Below are positions 31,254-38,727 of a DNA stretch of 47,948 bases, piece by piece. This DNA is from Thermus tenuipuniceus (GTDB lineage Bacteria > Deinococcota > Deinococci > Deinococcales > Thermaceae). Location: the NCBI RefSeq assembly GCF_002964845.1, contig NZ_PRDA01000034.1:1-47948 (forward strand). The letters are read 5' to 3'. Each line of letters opens with the position of its first letter. The first letter of the stretch is position 1. A program made the position numbers and the translations under genes. A model generated the notes under the pieces. That model was not told the origin of the DNA and did no database searches. It worked only from the letters and a program-made list of their open reading frames with translations.

Positions 31254-31730
31254 CTACCGGAAGAGGAACCGGGCCAGGAGGGGCACCAGGAGGAAGAGGA
31301 GGAAGACCCGCACCGTGTGGAACACCCCCACCAGGGCTGGGTTGCCTCCCTCCGCCTGGCTTAAGGGGCTCATGCCGGTGATCCCTCCGGGGGCGAGGGC
31401 GAAGAGGAGGGCACCCGCCCCCTGCCCCAGGGCCCGGGAGAGGAGGAGGGCCAAGACCACCGCCAGGAGCAAGAAGGCCAGGGCGGTTAAGGCGGCATAG
31501 GGGAGGAGGCGCAAGGAAAGAAGCTCCCGCCGGAAGGAAAGCCCCACCAGCACCCCGGCCCCGAGCTGGACCAGGAGGTCCAGGCCCCTGGGGGTTGGGG
31601 CGGGGGGCAGGAGGATTTGGTGGATGCCCGTGCCCAGCATGGCCCCCACCACCGCTCCCCCAGGCAGGCCCAGGCGCTGGAAGAGGAGGCCTAGGAGGAG
31701 GCCGCTTAGGGTGGCGCGCAGGAGTTCCAT
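31254..31730 (-). CDS. AbrB-family (PF05145-like) membrane protein, single-repeat
   Basis: A 158-residue hydrophobic protein with about five membrane segments. 'GLPGGAVVGAMLG' and 'LALAPGGITGMS' match the repeated motif of the AbrB duplication family, a poorly understood inner-membrane family sometimes misnamed ammonia monooxygenase. Full-length members have two such repeats in ~340 residues; this one has one. It is no relation of the AbrB transcription factor. ATG 31730 is chosen; an upstream in-frame start would overlap the acylase promoter. Confidence 0.6.
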   Translation of the reverse strand: MELLRATLSGLLLGLLFQRLGLPGGAVVGAMLGTGIHQILLPPAPTPRGLDLLVQLGAGVLVGLSFRRELLSLRLLPYAALTALAFLLLAVVLALLLSRALGQGAGALLFALAPGGITGMSPLSQAEGGNPALVGVFHTVRVFLLFLLVPLLARFLFR

Positions 31731-31740
31731 GGCCCCATGG

Positions 31741-31746
31741 TATACT
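31741..31746 (+). promoter_or_regulatory. -10 box of penicillin acylase gene
   Basis: TATACT (5/6 of consensus) ends 10 bases before ATG 31757, giving a leader of only about 4 bases. Confidence 0.55.
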
Positions 31747-31756
31747 TCGTCCAATT

Positions 31757-34069
31757 ATGAAACGCTTCGGGCGGGTTCTAGCCTGGGTAGTCGGTTTGGC
31801 GTTGGCGGTTGCCTTCTTGCTGGGGCTCGGCGTCTACCTCACCCTGCGGGCTTCCTTGCCCCAGATGGAGGGGCGCATCGCCCTGAAGGGCCTTTCCGCT
31901 CCTGTGGAGGTGCTGCGGGACGGATGGGGGGTGGTGCGGGTGCGGGCGGCAAGCCTCGAGGACCTCTTCTTCGCCCAAGGTTTCGTCCACGCCCAGGAGA
32001 GGCTCTGGCAGATGGAGTTCCAGCGCCGGGTGGGGCAGGGGAGGCTTGCCGAGGTCCTGGGGGAGGCCGCGCTTCCCCAGGACCGCTTCCTGCGCACCTG
32101 GGGGTTCTACCGGGCGGCCGAGAGGGCCTACGCCAGGCTTTACCTCGAGGAGAAGCGGGCGGTGGACGCCTATGTGGCCGGGGTGAACGCCTTTTTGCAA
32201 AGCGGGGCCCCCTTGCCCCCGGAGTTCCGCCTGCTCTCCTTCCGTCCCGAGCCCTGGACGGGGCCGGATGTGTTGGTCTGGGCCAAGATGATGAGCTTTG
32301 ACCTCTCCGGGAACTGGGAGGAGGAGCTTTTGCGCCACCGCCTCCTCGCCCGGGGGGTGAGCCCGGAGCGGCTCCTTGACCTCCTGCCCCCTTACCCTGA
32401 GGATGCCCCCACCATCCTGCAGACCGAGGACCTGAACCTGCCCCTGCCGCGGGAGGAGGCCCCGGCGGCTCTCCTCCAGATGGCCCCGCCTCGCTTTTTG
32501 GAGGCCAGCAACAACTGGGTGGTTTCGGGAAGCCGCACGGTCACCGGAAAGCCCCTCCTGGCGGATGACCCCCACCTGGGCCTGCAGGCGCTGAGCTTAT
32601 GGTTTTTGATGGTCCTCGAGGCTCCCGGTTACCGGGTTATCGGGGCCAGCCTCCCCGGGGTTCCCGGGATCGTCATCGGCCGCAACGACCGCATCGCCTG
32701 GGGAGTCACCAACGTGGGGGCGGATGTACAGGACCTCTACCTCCTGGAGGACGTGGAGGGGAAAGGGTACCGCTACAGGGGCCAGGTGCTTCCCTACCGG
32801 GTGCGGGAGGAGAGGATCCGGGTGAAGGGGGGCAAGGAGGAGGTCCTCCGGGTGCGGGAAACCCTCTATGGGCCGGTGATCACCGACGCCCTCCAAGACC
32901 CTCCCAAGACCCCCATGGCCCTCCGCTGGGTGAGCCTGGATGAGGAGGACCACCTCCTCATGGCCTATCTGGGGATCAACCGGGCGCAGAACTGGCAGGA
33001 GTTCGTGGCCGCCCTAAGCCACTACTCCGCCCCCAGCCAGAACTTCGTCTACGCCGATGTGGACGGCAATATCGGCTACATCGCTCCCGGAAAGTTTCCC
33101 ATCCGTAAAGAGGGGCACACGGGCATGGTGCCGGTGCCGGGGAATGGGGAATGGGACTGGCAGGGCTACCGCAAGCCGGAGGACTGGCCCAAGGTGCTGA
33201 ACCCCAAGGAGGGCTTCCTGGTCACCGCCAACAACAAGGTCACGCCCCAGGGCTTCCCCTACGCCCTCACCTACGACTGGGCCGAGCCCTACCGGGCGAG
33301 GCGCATCCGCGAGATGCTTTTGGCTAAGGAAAAACTCTCCTTGGAGGACATGGAGGCCATCCAGCTGGACCAAAAGAGCCTCCTCTTCCAGGACTTTCGC
33401 CCGGTCTTGGAGCTTTTGAATCCCCTCTCTGAGCGGAGCCGGGCCTGGCGGGAAAGGCTTCTTTCCTGGGATGGAACCATGGGTAAGGCCTCAGAGGAAG
33501 CCCTGGTCTTCGCCCTCTGGTACACCGAGCTCACCCGGCTTCCGGAAAGGGAAGTGGGCGAGCCTTACTGGGACGAGCCCCGCTACCTCCTGAAGGCCAT
33601 GCGGGAGGGGGACAAAAACTGCGACCAGCCGGAAACCGAGTACCGGGAGTCCTGCCTGGACTTTGCCGCCTTGGCCCTGGAAAGGGCTTTGGACCGGAAG
33701 GAAGCCTTGAAGGTGCGTTCCTGGGGTCAGGTGCACCGGGCCACCTTCCCCCATGCGGTCCTCACCCACACCCCCTTGAAGCGCCTCACCGACCGGGTGG
33801 TTCCCTTCGGCGGGGACCGGTACACGGTGAACGTGGGCCCGTTTGTGCCTGAAAGCCTTCAGATGAACCACGGGCCTAGCTACCGCCAGATCGTGGACCT
33901 CTCCGACCCAGAGGCCTCCCTCTTCATCCACCCTATGGGCCAGTCTGGGCATTTTCTCTCCCCCCATTACGCCAACCTCCTGCCCCTATGGGCCAGGGGG
34001 GAGTACCTGTCCATGACCTTCAGCACCCCGGGTCGGGAGAGGGTGTTGCTTCTGGAGCCCGGCCGCTAG
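31757..34069 (+). CDS. penicillin acylase-family Ntn hydrolase
   Basis: A 770-residue precursor of an exported Ntn hydrolase (penicillin G acylase/AHL acylase/quinoprotein-linked family). An N-terminal hydrophobic segment (about residues 6-30) is a signal or anchor. The alpha-chain ends before Ser251 of 'ASNNWVVSG', where autocatalysis frees the N-terminal serine nucleophile; 'NDRIAWGVTNVGADVQDLY' and 'ASGQ'-like later motifs follow, with 'HYSAPSQNFVYAD' in the beta-chain. It cleaves amide-linked acyl chains, substrate unknown. It ends overlapping the convergent CBS-GGDEF gene. Confidence 0.9.
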   Translation: MKRFGRVLAWVVGLALAVAFLLGLGVYLTLRASLPQMEGRIALKGLSAPVEVLRDGWGVVRVRAASLEDLFFAQGFVHAQERLWQMEFQRRVGQGRLAEVLGEAALPQDRFLRTWGFYRAAERAYARLYLEEKRAVDAYVAGVNAFLQSGAPLPPEFRLLSFRPEPWTGPDVLVWAKMMSFDLSGNWEEELLRHRLLARGVSPERLLDLLPPYPEDAPTILQTEDLNLPLPREEAPAALLQMAPPRFLEASNNWVVSGSRTVTGKPLLADDPHLGLQALSLWFLMVLEAPGYRVIGASLPGVPGIVIGRNDRIAWGVTNVGADVQDLYLLEDVEGKGYRYRGQVLPYRVREERIRVKGGKEEVLRVRETLYGPVITDALQDPPKTPMALRWVSLDEEDHLLMAYLGINRAQNWQEFVAALSHYSAPSQNFVYADVDGNIGYIAPGKFPIRKEGHTGMVPVPGNGEWDWQGYRKPEDWPKVLNPKEGFLVTANNKVTPQGFPYALTYDWAEPYRARRIREMLLAKEKLSLEDMEAIQLDQKSLLFQDFRPVLELLNPLSERSRAWRERLLSWDGTMGKASEEALVFALWYTELTRLPEREVGEPYWDEPRYLLKAMREGDKNCDQPETEYRESCLDFAALALERALDRKEALKVRSWGQVHRATFPHAVLTHTPLKRLTDRVVPFGGDRYTVNVGPFVPESLQMNHGPSYRQIVDLSDPEASLFIHPMGQSGHFLSPHYANLLPLWARGEYLSMTFSTPGRERVLLLEPGR

Positions 34070-34906
34070 CCAGGCTCACCTCTTCCCCCAGGGCTATCTT
34101 TTCTGGGCGGCCCTTGGCCAAAGTAGAGGCCAGGCTGGCCAGGCGGATGAGGTCGTCGGCGGTGGCCCGGGGGTTGCCAGGCCGCCGCCTCCGCCGCCTT
34201 CCCCCGGAAACCCCCAGGGAAAAGCTCACCGCTACCCCTTCCACCACCAGGGGCGGCTCCAGGAGGCTGGGAAGGTGGGGCAGGAGGCCCTGGCGCAGCC
34301 GGGGGAAGAGGAGGGCAAACTCGTCCCCCCCGTAGCGGTAGGCCTCCCCCCGGTGGTGCCGGGCGAAGCCCAGGAGCCTCTCCGCCACAGCCTTCAGCAC
34401 CCGGTCGCCGAAGGTGTGGCCCAGGCGCTTGTTGAGCCTCCCGAAATCGTCCAGGTCTGCGAAGACCAAGGTGGGGTCCAGGCCCCGACCCAGGGAGCGC
34501 TCCAGCTCGTCCCGCAGGAGGTCGGCCGGGGGAGGCCCGTGAGGGGATCGAAGCGCTGGCCCAGGGCGAAGGCCAGGGTACGCTTGGTGAGAAGGCCCAG
34601 AAGTTGACCTTCCTTGACCACCAGGAGCCGCTCCACCCCCTTCTCCTCCATGAGGGCGCGGGCCTCGAGGAGGCTGGCCTCGGGAGGGAGGCAAAGGGGC
34701 GGCCCCTTGAGCACGTCCAGGACCACCCGGTTGGGGTGGACTCCCCGCAGGTCCCGGCTGGTGATCACCCCCAGGAGGACCCCGTTTTGGAGCACGGGCA
34801 GGCTGCCCACCCGGTGCTGGGCCATGAGGAGGGCGGCCTCGCGCACGCTGGCCCAAGGGTTCACGGTGACGGGGGCCTTGGTCATGATCTCCCGGACCTG
34901 AGCCAT
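34020..34906 (-). pseudogene. CBS-CBS-GGDEF protein with frameshift
   Basis: The 5' frame from ATG 34906 encodes two CBS domains ('MAQVREIMTKAPVTVNPWAS...' to 'LLGLLTKRTLAFALGQRFDP') and ends 'LTGLPR'. The family continuation 'ADLLRDELERSLGRGLDP', with 'VFADLDDFGRLNKRLGHTFGD' and the active-site 'YRYGGDEFALLFP', is in another frame down to 34020. One missing base in the G-run around 34528-34532 joins them. The GGDEF motif is intact but the I-site RxxD reads RxxA. Restored, it would be a soluble diguanylate cyclase gated by a CBS ligand. Promoter TAGACT (34918-34913) is 6 bases before ATG. Confidence 0.75.
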
Positions 34907-34915
34907 GGTGGGAGT

Positions 34916-35275
34916 CTATTCTAGCCGGATGGTCCTCCCTGTGTGCAATACGATCTCCACTTGGACCCGCACCACCTGGTCCTCCCCTAGGAGGGGAGTG
35001 AGCTCCTCAAGGAGAATCTCCACCAGGGGTTCGGGGGCCAAAGCTTTGAGGAGGCTCTTGCGCACCAAAAGGGCCTCCACCGGGGCCTTCTGCACCCGGA
35101 TCAGCTCGAATTGCCCCGGGGCCAGGCTTTCCGCCATACGCTTAGCGGCCTCGGGGCCGATGGGGGCTTGGTGGCCGATGAGGAGGACGTCCCAAAGGGG
35201 TGGGATCTCAAAGGCCTGCCCGCTCAGGCGCAGTTCCAGCTGCCTTTTGGAAGGGAATTCGCGCCGCTTGGCCAT
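34916..35275 (-). CDS. conserved hypothetical protein
   Basis: A 119-residue soluble protein, mixed alpha/beta, with no recognised motif. It has a basic N-terminus ('MAKRREFPSKRQLELRL'), a loop 'GHQAPIGPEAAKRMAESLAPG' and a strand-rich C-terminus 'VVRVQVEIVLHTGRTIRLE'. TAGAAT (+ 35282-35287) ends 6 bases before its ATG, with a possible -35 TTGCGA 18 bases further up, so it has its own leaderless promoter despite the insertion sequence next to it. It is separated by 9 bases from the CBS-GGDEF gene. Confidence 0.65.
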   Translation of the reverse strand: MAKRREFPSKRQLELRLSGQAFEIPPLWDVLLIGHQAPIGPEAAKRMAESLAPGQFELIRVQKAPVEALLVRKSLLKALAPEPLVEILLEELTPLLGEDQVVRVQVEIVLHTGRTIRLE

Positions 35276-35281
35276 GGGCGT

Positions 35282-35311
35282 ATTCTAATAAAGGCTTGTC
35301 TTCCCTCGCAA
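35282..35311 (-). promoter_or_regulatory. promoter of hypothetical gene 34916-35275
   Basis: Minus strand TTGCGA (35311-35306), 18 bases, TAGAAT (35287-35282), 6 bases, ATG. The TAG of the -10 box is also the transposase stop. Confidence 0.5.
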
Positions 35312-36379
35312 GTCCGTGTAGTTGGCCACCACATTTGAGACACCTTGGGGAACCGACCCCTCCTGCATCCTAGCCAGAAACTCCAAGGGAGCAAGGCCAC
35401 CCAGGGCCATGTGGGGTCTCCTGCGGTTGTAGTGCTCAAGGTAGGCCTTGAGCTCCGCCTGTAGCTCCCCCACTCCCGTGGGTAAAGCTCGGGTATAAAA
35501 CTCCTCCCTGAAGGTCCGCTGTAACCGCTCCACGTGCCCGTTCAGCTTGGGGCTCCGGGGAGGTAGCACAAAAAGAGCAATGCCCAGGCCCCGGCACGCC
35601 TCTTCAAACTCCCCCATGAACTCGCTACCCCCGTCCACCTGCACCGCTCGGATAGCAAAAGGAGCCTGGGCCACCAGCCGGGACAAAAACTCCCCAGCTA
35701 GCCTAGCCGTAGCCCGGCTATGCACCTCCCCCAGGGCATACCGGGTAAACAGGTCCACCGCCGAAAACTGCCGCACCACCTCCCCAGGCCCCAGGGTCAC
35801 CGTGAGGGTGTCCACCTGGATGAGGTCCCCAGGAGCTTGCACTTGGTATCCCCGGGGCTTCCTCCGGGCGTAGGGTCTCCTAGCCCTTCCCCTGGCCTTC
35901 CCTCCCCCCCTCCTGGCCAGAAAGCAGGCCACCCTCTCCACCCGTCCTCTCCCCTCAAGGTGGGCCAGGATACGGCCCACCGTGCGTTCGCTCACCCCAT
36001 AACCCTCCTTCCGGAGTGTCAGCCAGATGGGCCATCGCCCCCAGGTGGGGTTCTCCTTCCTCAGCTCTTCCACCCGGAGAAGAAGCTCGGGCCTCCAGTG
36101 CCTCTTTCCCCGTATACGCTTGGGGCGGCGGGGCTTGGGCTTGAGCCCGGCCAGCCCCTTCTCCCTCAAAGCCCTTTCCCAACGGTAGTAGGTGGCCCGG
36201 CTGATGCCCAAAAGCTTCTGGATCTCATCCCAGCCCCTCTTGCTCTCCCGCAAGGCTTTCACCAACTTCACCTTGCGTAGGCGTTCCTGGACATCCGGGT
36301 CGCCTGCTCCGGCCTCGGCCAGACTCTGCGCTTCCTTAGCTCCTCGCCATAGGTCTCTGCCAACCGTAGTAAGCTGCAT
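35285..36379 (-). CDS. IS3/IS481-type DDE transposase
   Basis: A 364-residue transposase. A helix-turn-helix (residues about 35-90, 'GWDEIQKLLGISRATYYRWERAL') precedes a second HTH region and an rve integrase core with D190, D249 and E284 (35-residue D-E spacing, the DD35E pattern). GAGGAGGT lies 8 bases before ATG 36379. The frame appears full length, so the element may be active. The C-terminus reads through the left inverted repeat ('PQGVSN') for another 15-16 codons in flanking DNA before stopping. Confidence 0.88.
   Translation of the reverse strand: MQLTTVGRDLWRGAKEAQSLAEAGAGDPDVQERLRKVKLVKALRESKRGWDEIQKLLGISRATYYRWERALREKGLAGLKPKPRRPKRIRGKRHWRPELLLRVEELRKENPTWGRWPIWLTLRKEGYGVSERTVGRILAHLEGRGRVERVACFLARRGGGKARGRARRPYARRKPRGYQVQAPGDLIQVDTLTVTLGPGEVVRQFSAVDLFTRYALGEVHSRATARLAGEFLSRLVAQAPFAIRAVQVDGGSEFMGEFEEACRGLGIALFVLPPRSPKLNGHVERLQRTFREEFYTRALPTGVGELQAELKAYLEHYNRRRPHMALGGLAPLEFLARMQEGSVPQGVSNVVANYTDLRGKTSLY
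35330..35359. repeat. left inverted repeat of insertion sequence
   Basis: CACATTTGAGACACC followed by TT and GGGGAACCGACCC; both blocks recur inverted at the other end. Confidence 0.75.
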
Positions 36380-36398
36380 ACGGGGAACCTCCTCTCTA

Positions 36399-36443
36399 GG
36401 GTCGGTTCCCCATCTTTTTATCCCGCTCGGTGTCTCACATGTG
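36399..36443. repeat. right inverted repeat of insertion sequence
   Basis: GGGTCGGTTCCCC, 17 intervening bases, then GGTGTCTCACATGTG. The spacer between the blocks is 15 bases longer than on the left, and transposase expression signals lie just inside. Confidence 0.75.
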
Positions 36444-36455
36444 TTTGTCCGGGTT

Positions 36456-36461
36456 CAGAAT
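36456..36461 (+). promoter_or_regulatory. -10 box of plsY-like gene
   Basis: CAGAAT ends 6 bases before ATG 36468. The -35 position falls in or at the insertion-sequence end, so the element may have replaced or supplied it. Confidence 0.4.
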
Positions 36462-36467
36462 GAGGAC

Positions 36468-37001
36468 ATGGCCTATGTGCTTCTGGCGTACTTCCTGGGT
36501 TCCCTGGTGGGGGGGCTCCTCTTCTTTCCCGAGGTGCGGGCCAGGGACCTCCCGGGGGGCTCGGGCGTTTTCCGCCGGAAGGGTCCTTGGGCCGCCCTCG
36601 GAGTGGTGCTGTGGGACCTGGGCAAGGGAGCCTTGACCCTTCTCCTTGTTCCCCCGGAGTGGCGGGTGTGGGCCGCGGGGGCGGTGGTGGCGGGGCACAA
36701 CTGGCCCCTGTTCTTCCGCTTCCGGGGCGGGGGTGGGATTGCCCCCTCCCTGGGTTACTTCCTGGCCTGGCTTCCCGGGGAAACCCTGGGGGCGGCCCTT
36801 TTGGGCCTGGGGGTGGCGGGGGTCTACCACCTCCTTTACTGGAGGAGGCGGCGCAAGGGTATTTATCCCATACCCTTCGGGGCCATCTTCGGCTACCTGG
36901 CGCTTTTGCTCCTGGCCCCTGCCGAGGGGCGGCTCGCGGCCTTACTGGTGGCCCTGGTGGTGGCCCTAAGGGGTCTGCAAATCCTCTCGGGAAGATGGTA
37001 G
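36468..37001 (+). CDS. PlsY-like glycerol-3-phosphate acyltransferase, divergent
   Basis: A 177-residue protein with about five membrane segments, sized like PlsY, which uses acyl-phosphate to make lysophosphatidate. 'AGHNWPLFFRFRGGGGIAPSLG' matches the second PlsY motif (GHxxPxFxxFKGGKGxAT), but the two Lys are Arg/Gly. The first motif, normally GSGNxGxxNxxR, reads 'PGGSGVFRRKGPWAA', lacking the Asn residues. A paralogue with altered acyl donor or function is likely. ATG 36468 follows CAGAAT by 6 bases. It ends 9 bases before the next gene. Confidence 0.75.
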   Translation: MAYVLLAYFLGSLVGGLLFFPEVRARDLPGGSGVFRRKGPWAALGVVLWDLGKGALTLLLVPPEWRVWAAGAVVAGHNWPLFFRFRGGGGIAPSLGYFLAWLPGETLGAALLGLGVAGVYHLLYWRRRRKGIYPIPFGAIFGYLALLLLAPAEGRLAALLVALVVALRGLQILSGRW

Positions 37002-37010
37002 CTTTAGGGC

Positions 37011-37805
37011 ATGAAGCTGCTGCGTTTTAACGAAGGCCGCTGGGGGATACTGGAAGGGGAGCTGGTGCTGGAGACGGATGGTCCCGGGGGAAACCCCACG
37101 GGGAGGCGCTACGACCTGGCCTCGGTGCGCCTTCTGGCCCCGGCCACGCCCAGCAAGATCGTGTGCGTGGGGAGAAACTACCGGGAACACATCCGGGAGA
37201 TGGGGCACGATTTCGGCCAGGACCTGCCCAAGGAGCCGGGTCTGTTCCTGAAGGCCCCCAACACCCTGGCCCACCCCGGAAACCCGCGGGATCCCTGGAA
37301 CACGGGGGATGCGGTGCCCTACCCCTTCTTTACCCAGGAACTCCACTACGAGGGGGAGCTGGCGGTGGTCATCGGCGACCGCATGCGGAATGTGTCCCCG
37401 GAGAAAGCCCTGGACCACGTGCTGGGGTACACCATCGCCGTGGACATCACCGCCCGGGATGCCCAGAAACAGGACCTCCAGTGGGTGCGGGCCAAGAGCG
37501 CCGACAAGTTCTTGCCCCTAGGTCCCTGGATTGAAACCGATCTGGACCCACAGAACACCTGGGTGCGCACCTACGTGAACGACCAGCTCCGCCAGGAAGG
37601 GCACACCTCCGCCATGATCTTCAGCGTGGCCGAGATCCTCTCCTACATCTCCAGCTTCATGACCCTGGAGCCCTTGGATGTGGTCCTCACCGGCACCCCG
37701 GAGGGCGTGGGGGCCTTAGAGCCGGGGGACAGGCTGGAGGTGGCCATTGAGGGCATCGGCACCCTGCACACCCGCATCGGCCCCAAGGAGGAGCGCCCAT
37801 GGTGA
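37011..37805 (+). CDS. fumarylacetoacetate hydrolase-family protein
   Basis: A 264-residue FAH-family enzyme. Metal ligands Glu114, Glu116 ('[10 protein letters not shown]') and Asp145 ('AVDITARD') are present, and Lys residues near '[20 protein letters not shown]' and 'TGTPEGVG' complete the active site. Family members hydrolyse or decarboxylate/isomerise 2-oxo acids (e.g. acylpyruvases, homoprotocatechuate pathway isomerases). It overlaps the metallo-beta-lactamase gene by 7 bases. TAGCTT, from the plsY-like stop, sits 6 bases before ATG. Confidence 0.88.
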   Translation: MKLLRFNEGRWGILEGELVLETDGPGGNPTGRRYDLASVRLLAPATPSKIVCVGRNYREHIREMGHDFGQDLPKEPGLFLKAPNTLAHPGNPRDPWNTGDAVPYPFFTQELHYEGELAVVIGDRMRNVSPEKALDHVLGYTIAVDITARDAQKQDLQWVRAKSADKFLPLGPWIETDLDPQNTWVRTYVNDQLRQEGHTSAMIFSVAEILSYISSFMTLEPLDVVLTGTPEGVGALEPGDRLEVAIEGIGTLHTRIGPKEERPW

Positions 37806-38710
37806 GGGTCCTGGACCTCTACTTCCAAGGGGCGGAGAAGGTCATCGCCAGCTTCCTCCTTCGTTCCAAGGAGGGGCCGGTCCTGATCGAAACGGGGCCG
37901 GAGAGCACCTATGCCCGCCTCGAGGCGGCCTTGAAGCAGGAGGGAGTGGACCCGAAGGAGGTCCGCCATGTCTTCGTGACCCACATCCACCTGGACCACG
38001 CCGGGGCTGCCTGGCGGTTTGCGGAGCTGGGGGCCACGGTGTACGTGCATCCCCGAGGGGCCCCGCACCTGGTGGATCCCTCGAGGCTTCTGGCCTCCGC
38101 CGAGCGCATCTACGGGGCGATGCTGAAACCCCTCTGGGGGGAGCTTAAGGGGATCCCCCAGGAGCGGGTGCGGGCTTTAGAGGACGGGGAGGTGGTGGAC
38201 CTCGGGGGGCTTAGGGTCCAGGCCCTGGAAACCCTGGGCCACGCCTCCCACCACCATGCCTACCTGGTGGATGGCCTCCTCTTCGCCGGGGACACCGCCG
38301 GGGTGCGCATCGCCCCGGGGCCGGTTCTGCCCCCTACCCCACCCCCCGACATCCACCTGGAAAGCTGGTACGCTTCCCTGGACCGCATCCTGGCCCTCAG
38401 GCCCGAGGCCCTCTACCTCACCCACTTCGGTCCTTACCGGGACGTGGAAGCCCACCTCCTGGCCTTGCGGGGGGTTTTGGAGGAGTGGGCGGGCTGGGTC
38501 CTGCACCGGCTTAAGGAGGGGCTTCCCCTGGAGGAGATGACCGAGCGCTTTGAGGCCTACTGGCGGGAGGGCTTGCGGCGGGCCGGGGTGGGGGCGGAGG
38601 GAATGCGCCTCTACGAGCTCGCCGATCCCCCCTACATGAACCTGCAAGGTCTGGTGCGCTACTGGCAGAAGCACCACCCGGCTGCTTTGGCCGAAGGCCA
38701 AACACGTTGA
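37799..38710 (+). CDS. metallo-beta-lactamase-fold hydrolase
   Basis: A 303-residue MBL-fold protein. T-H62-x-H64-x-D66-H67 gives the first metal site, 'VHP', '[12 protein letters not shown]' and 'FAGDTAG' complete the binuclear site, and a terminal 'YLTHFGP' His is present. A helical C-terminal extension (about 220-303) is of the type seen in lactonase or glyoxalase-II-like proteins. Substrate unknown; coupling with the FAA hydrolase suggests a small catabolic pair. Its stop overlaps a TTG that is one possible start of purN. Confidence 0.88.
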   Translation: MVRVLDLYFQGAEKVIASFLLRSKEGPVLIETGPESTYARLEAALKQEGVDPKEVRHVFVTHIHLDHAGAAWRFAELGATVYVHPRGAPHLVDPSRLLASAERIYGAMLKPLWGELKGIPQERVRALEDGEVVDLGGLRVQALETLGHASHHHAYLVDGLLFAGDTAGVRIAPGPVLPPTPPPDIHLESWYASLDRILALRPEALYLTHFGPYRDVEAHLLALRGVLEEWAGWVLHRLKEGLPLEEMTERFEAYWREGLRRAGVGAEGMRLYELADPPYMNLQGLVRYWQKHHPAALAEGQTR

Positions 38711-38727
38711 GGCCCTGGGATAGGCCT

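Larger units (their letters stand above)
35330..36443 (-). mobile_element. insertion sequence of the IS3/IS481 group
   Basis: About 1.1 kb holding one transposase. Ends: CACATTTGAGACACC (35330-35344) and GGTGTCTCACATGTG (36429-36443) are inverted, 14 of 15 matching. A second inverted block, GGGGAACCGACCC (35347-35359) and GGGTCGGTTCCCC (36399-36411), lies inside, 2 bases from the left end and 17 from the right. The exact tips are uncertain; ACAT occurs beside both repeats and could be a 4-bp target duplication. Inserted between the divergent hypothetical gene and plsY-like gene. Confidence 0.75.

Noticed and set aside
31254-31730. AbrB transition-state transcription factor
   Set aside because: The protein is a multi-helix membrane protein of the AbrB duplication family with no DNA-binding domain; only the name is shared.
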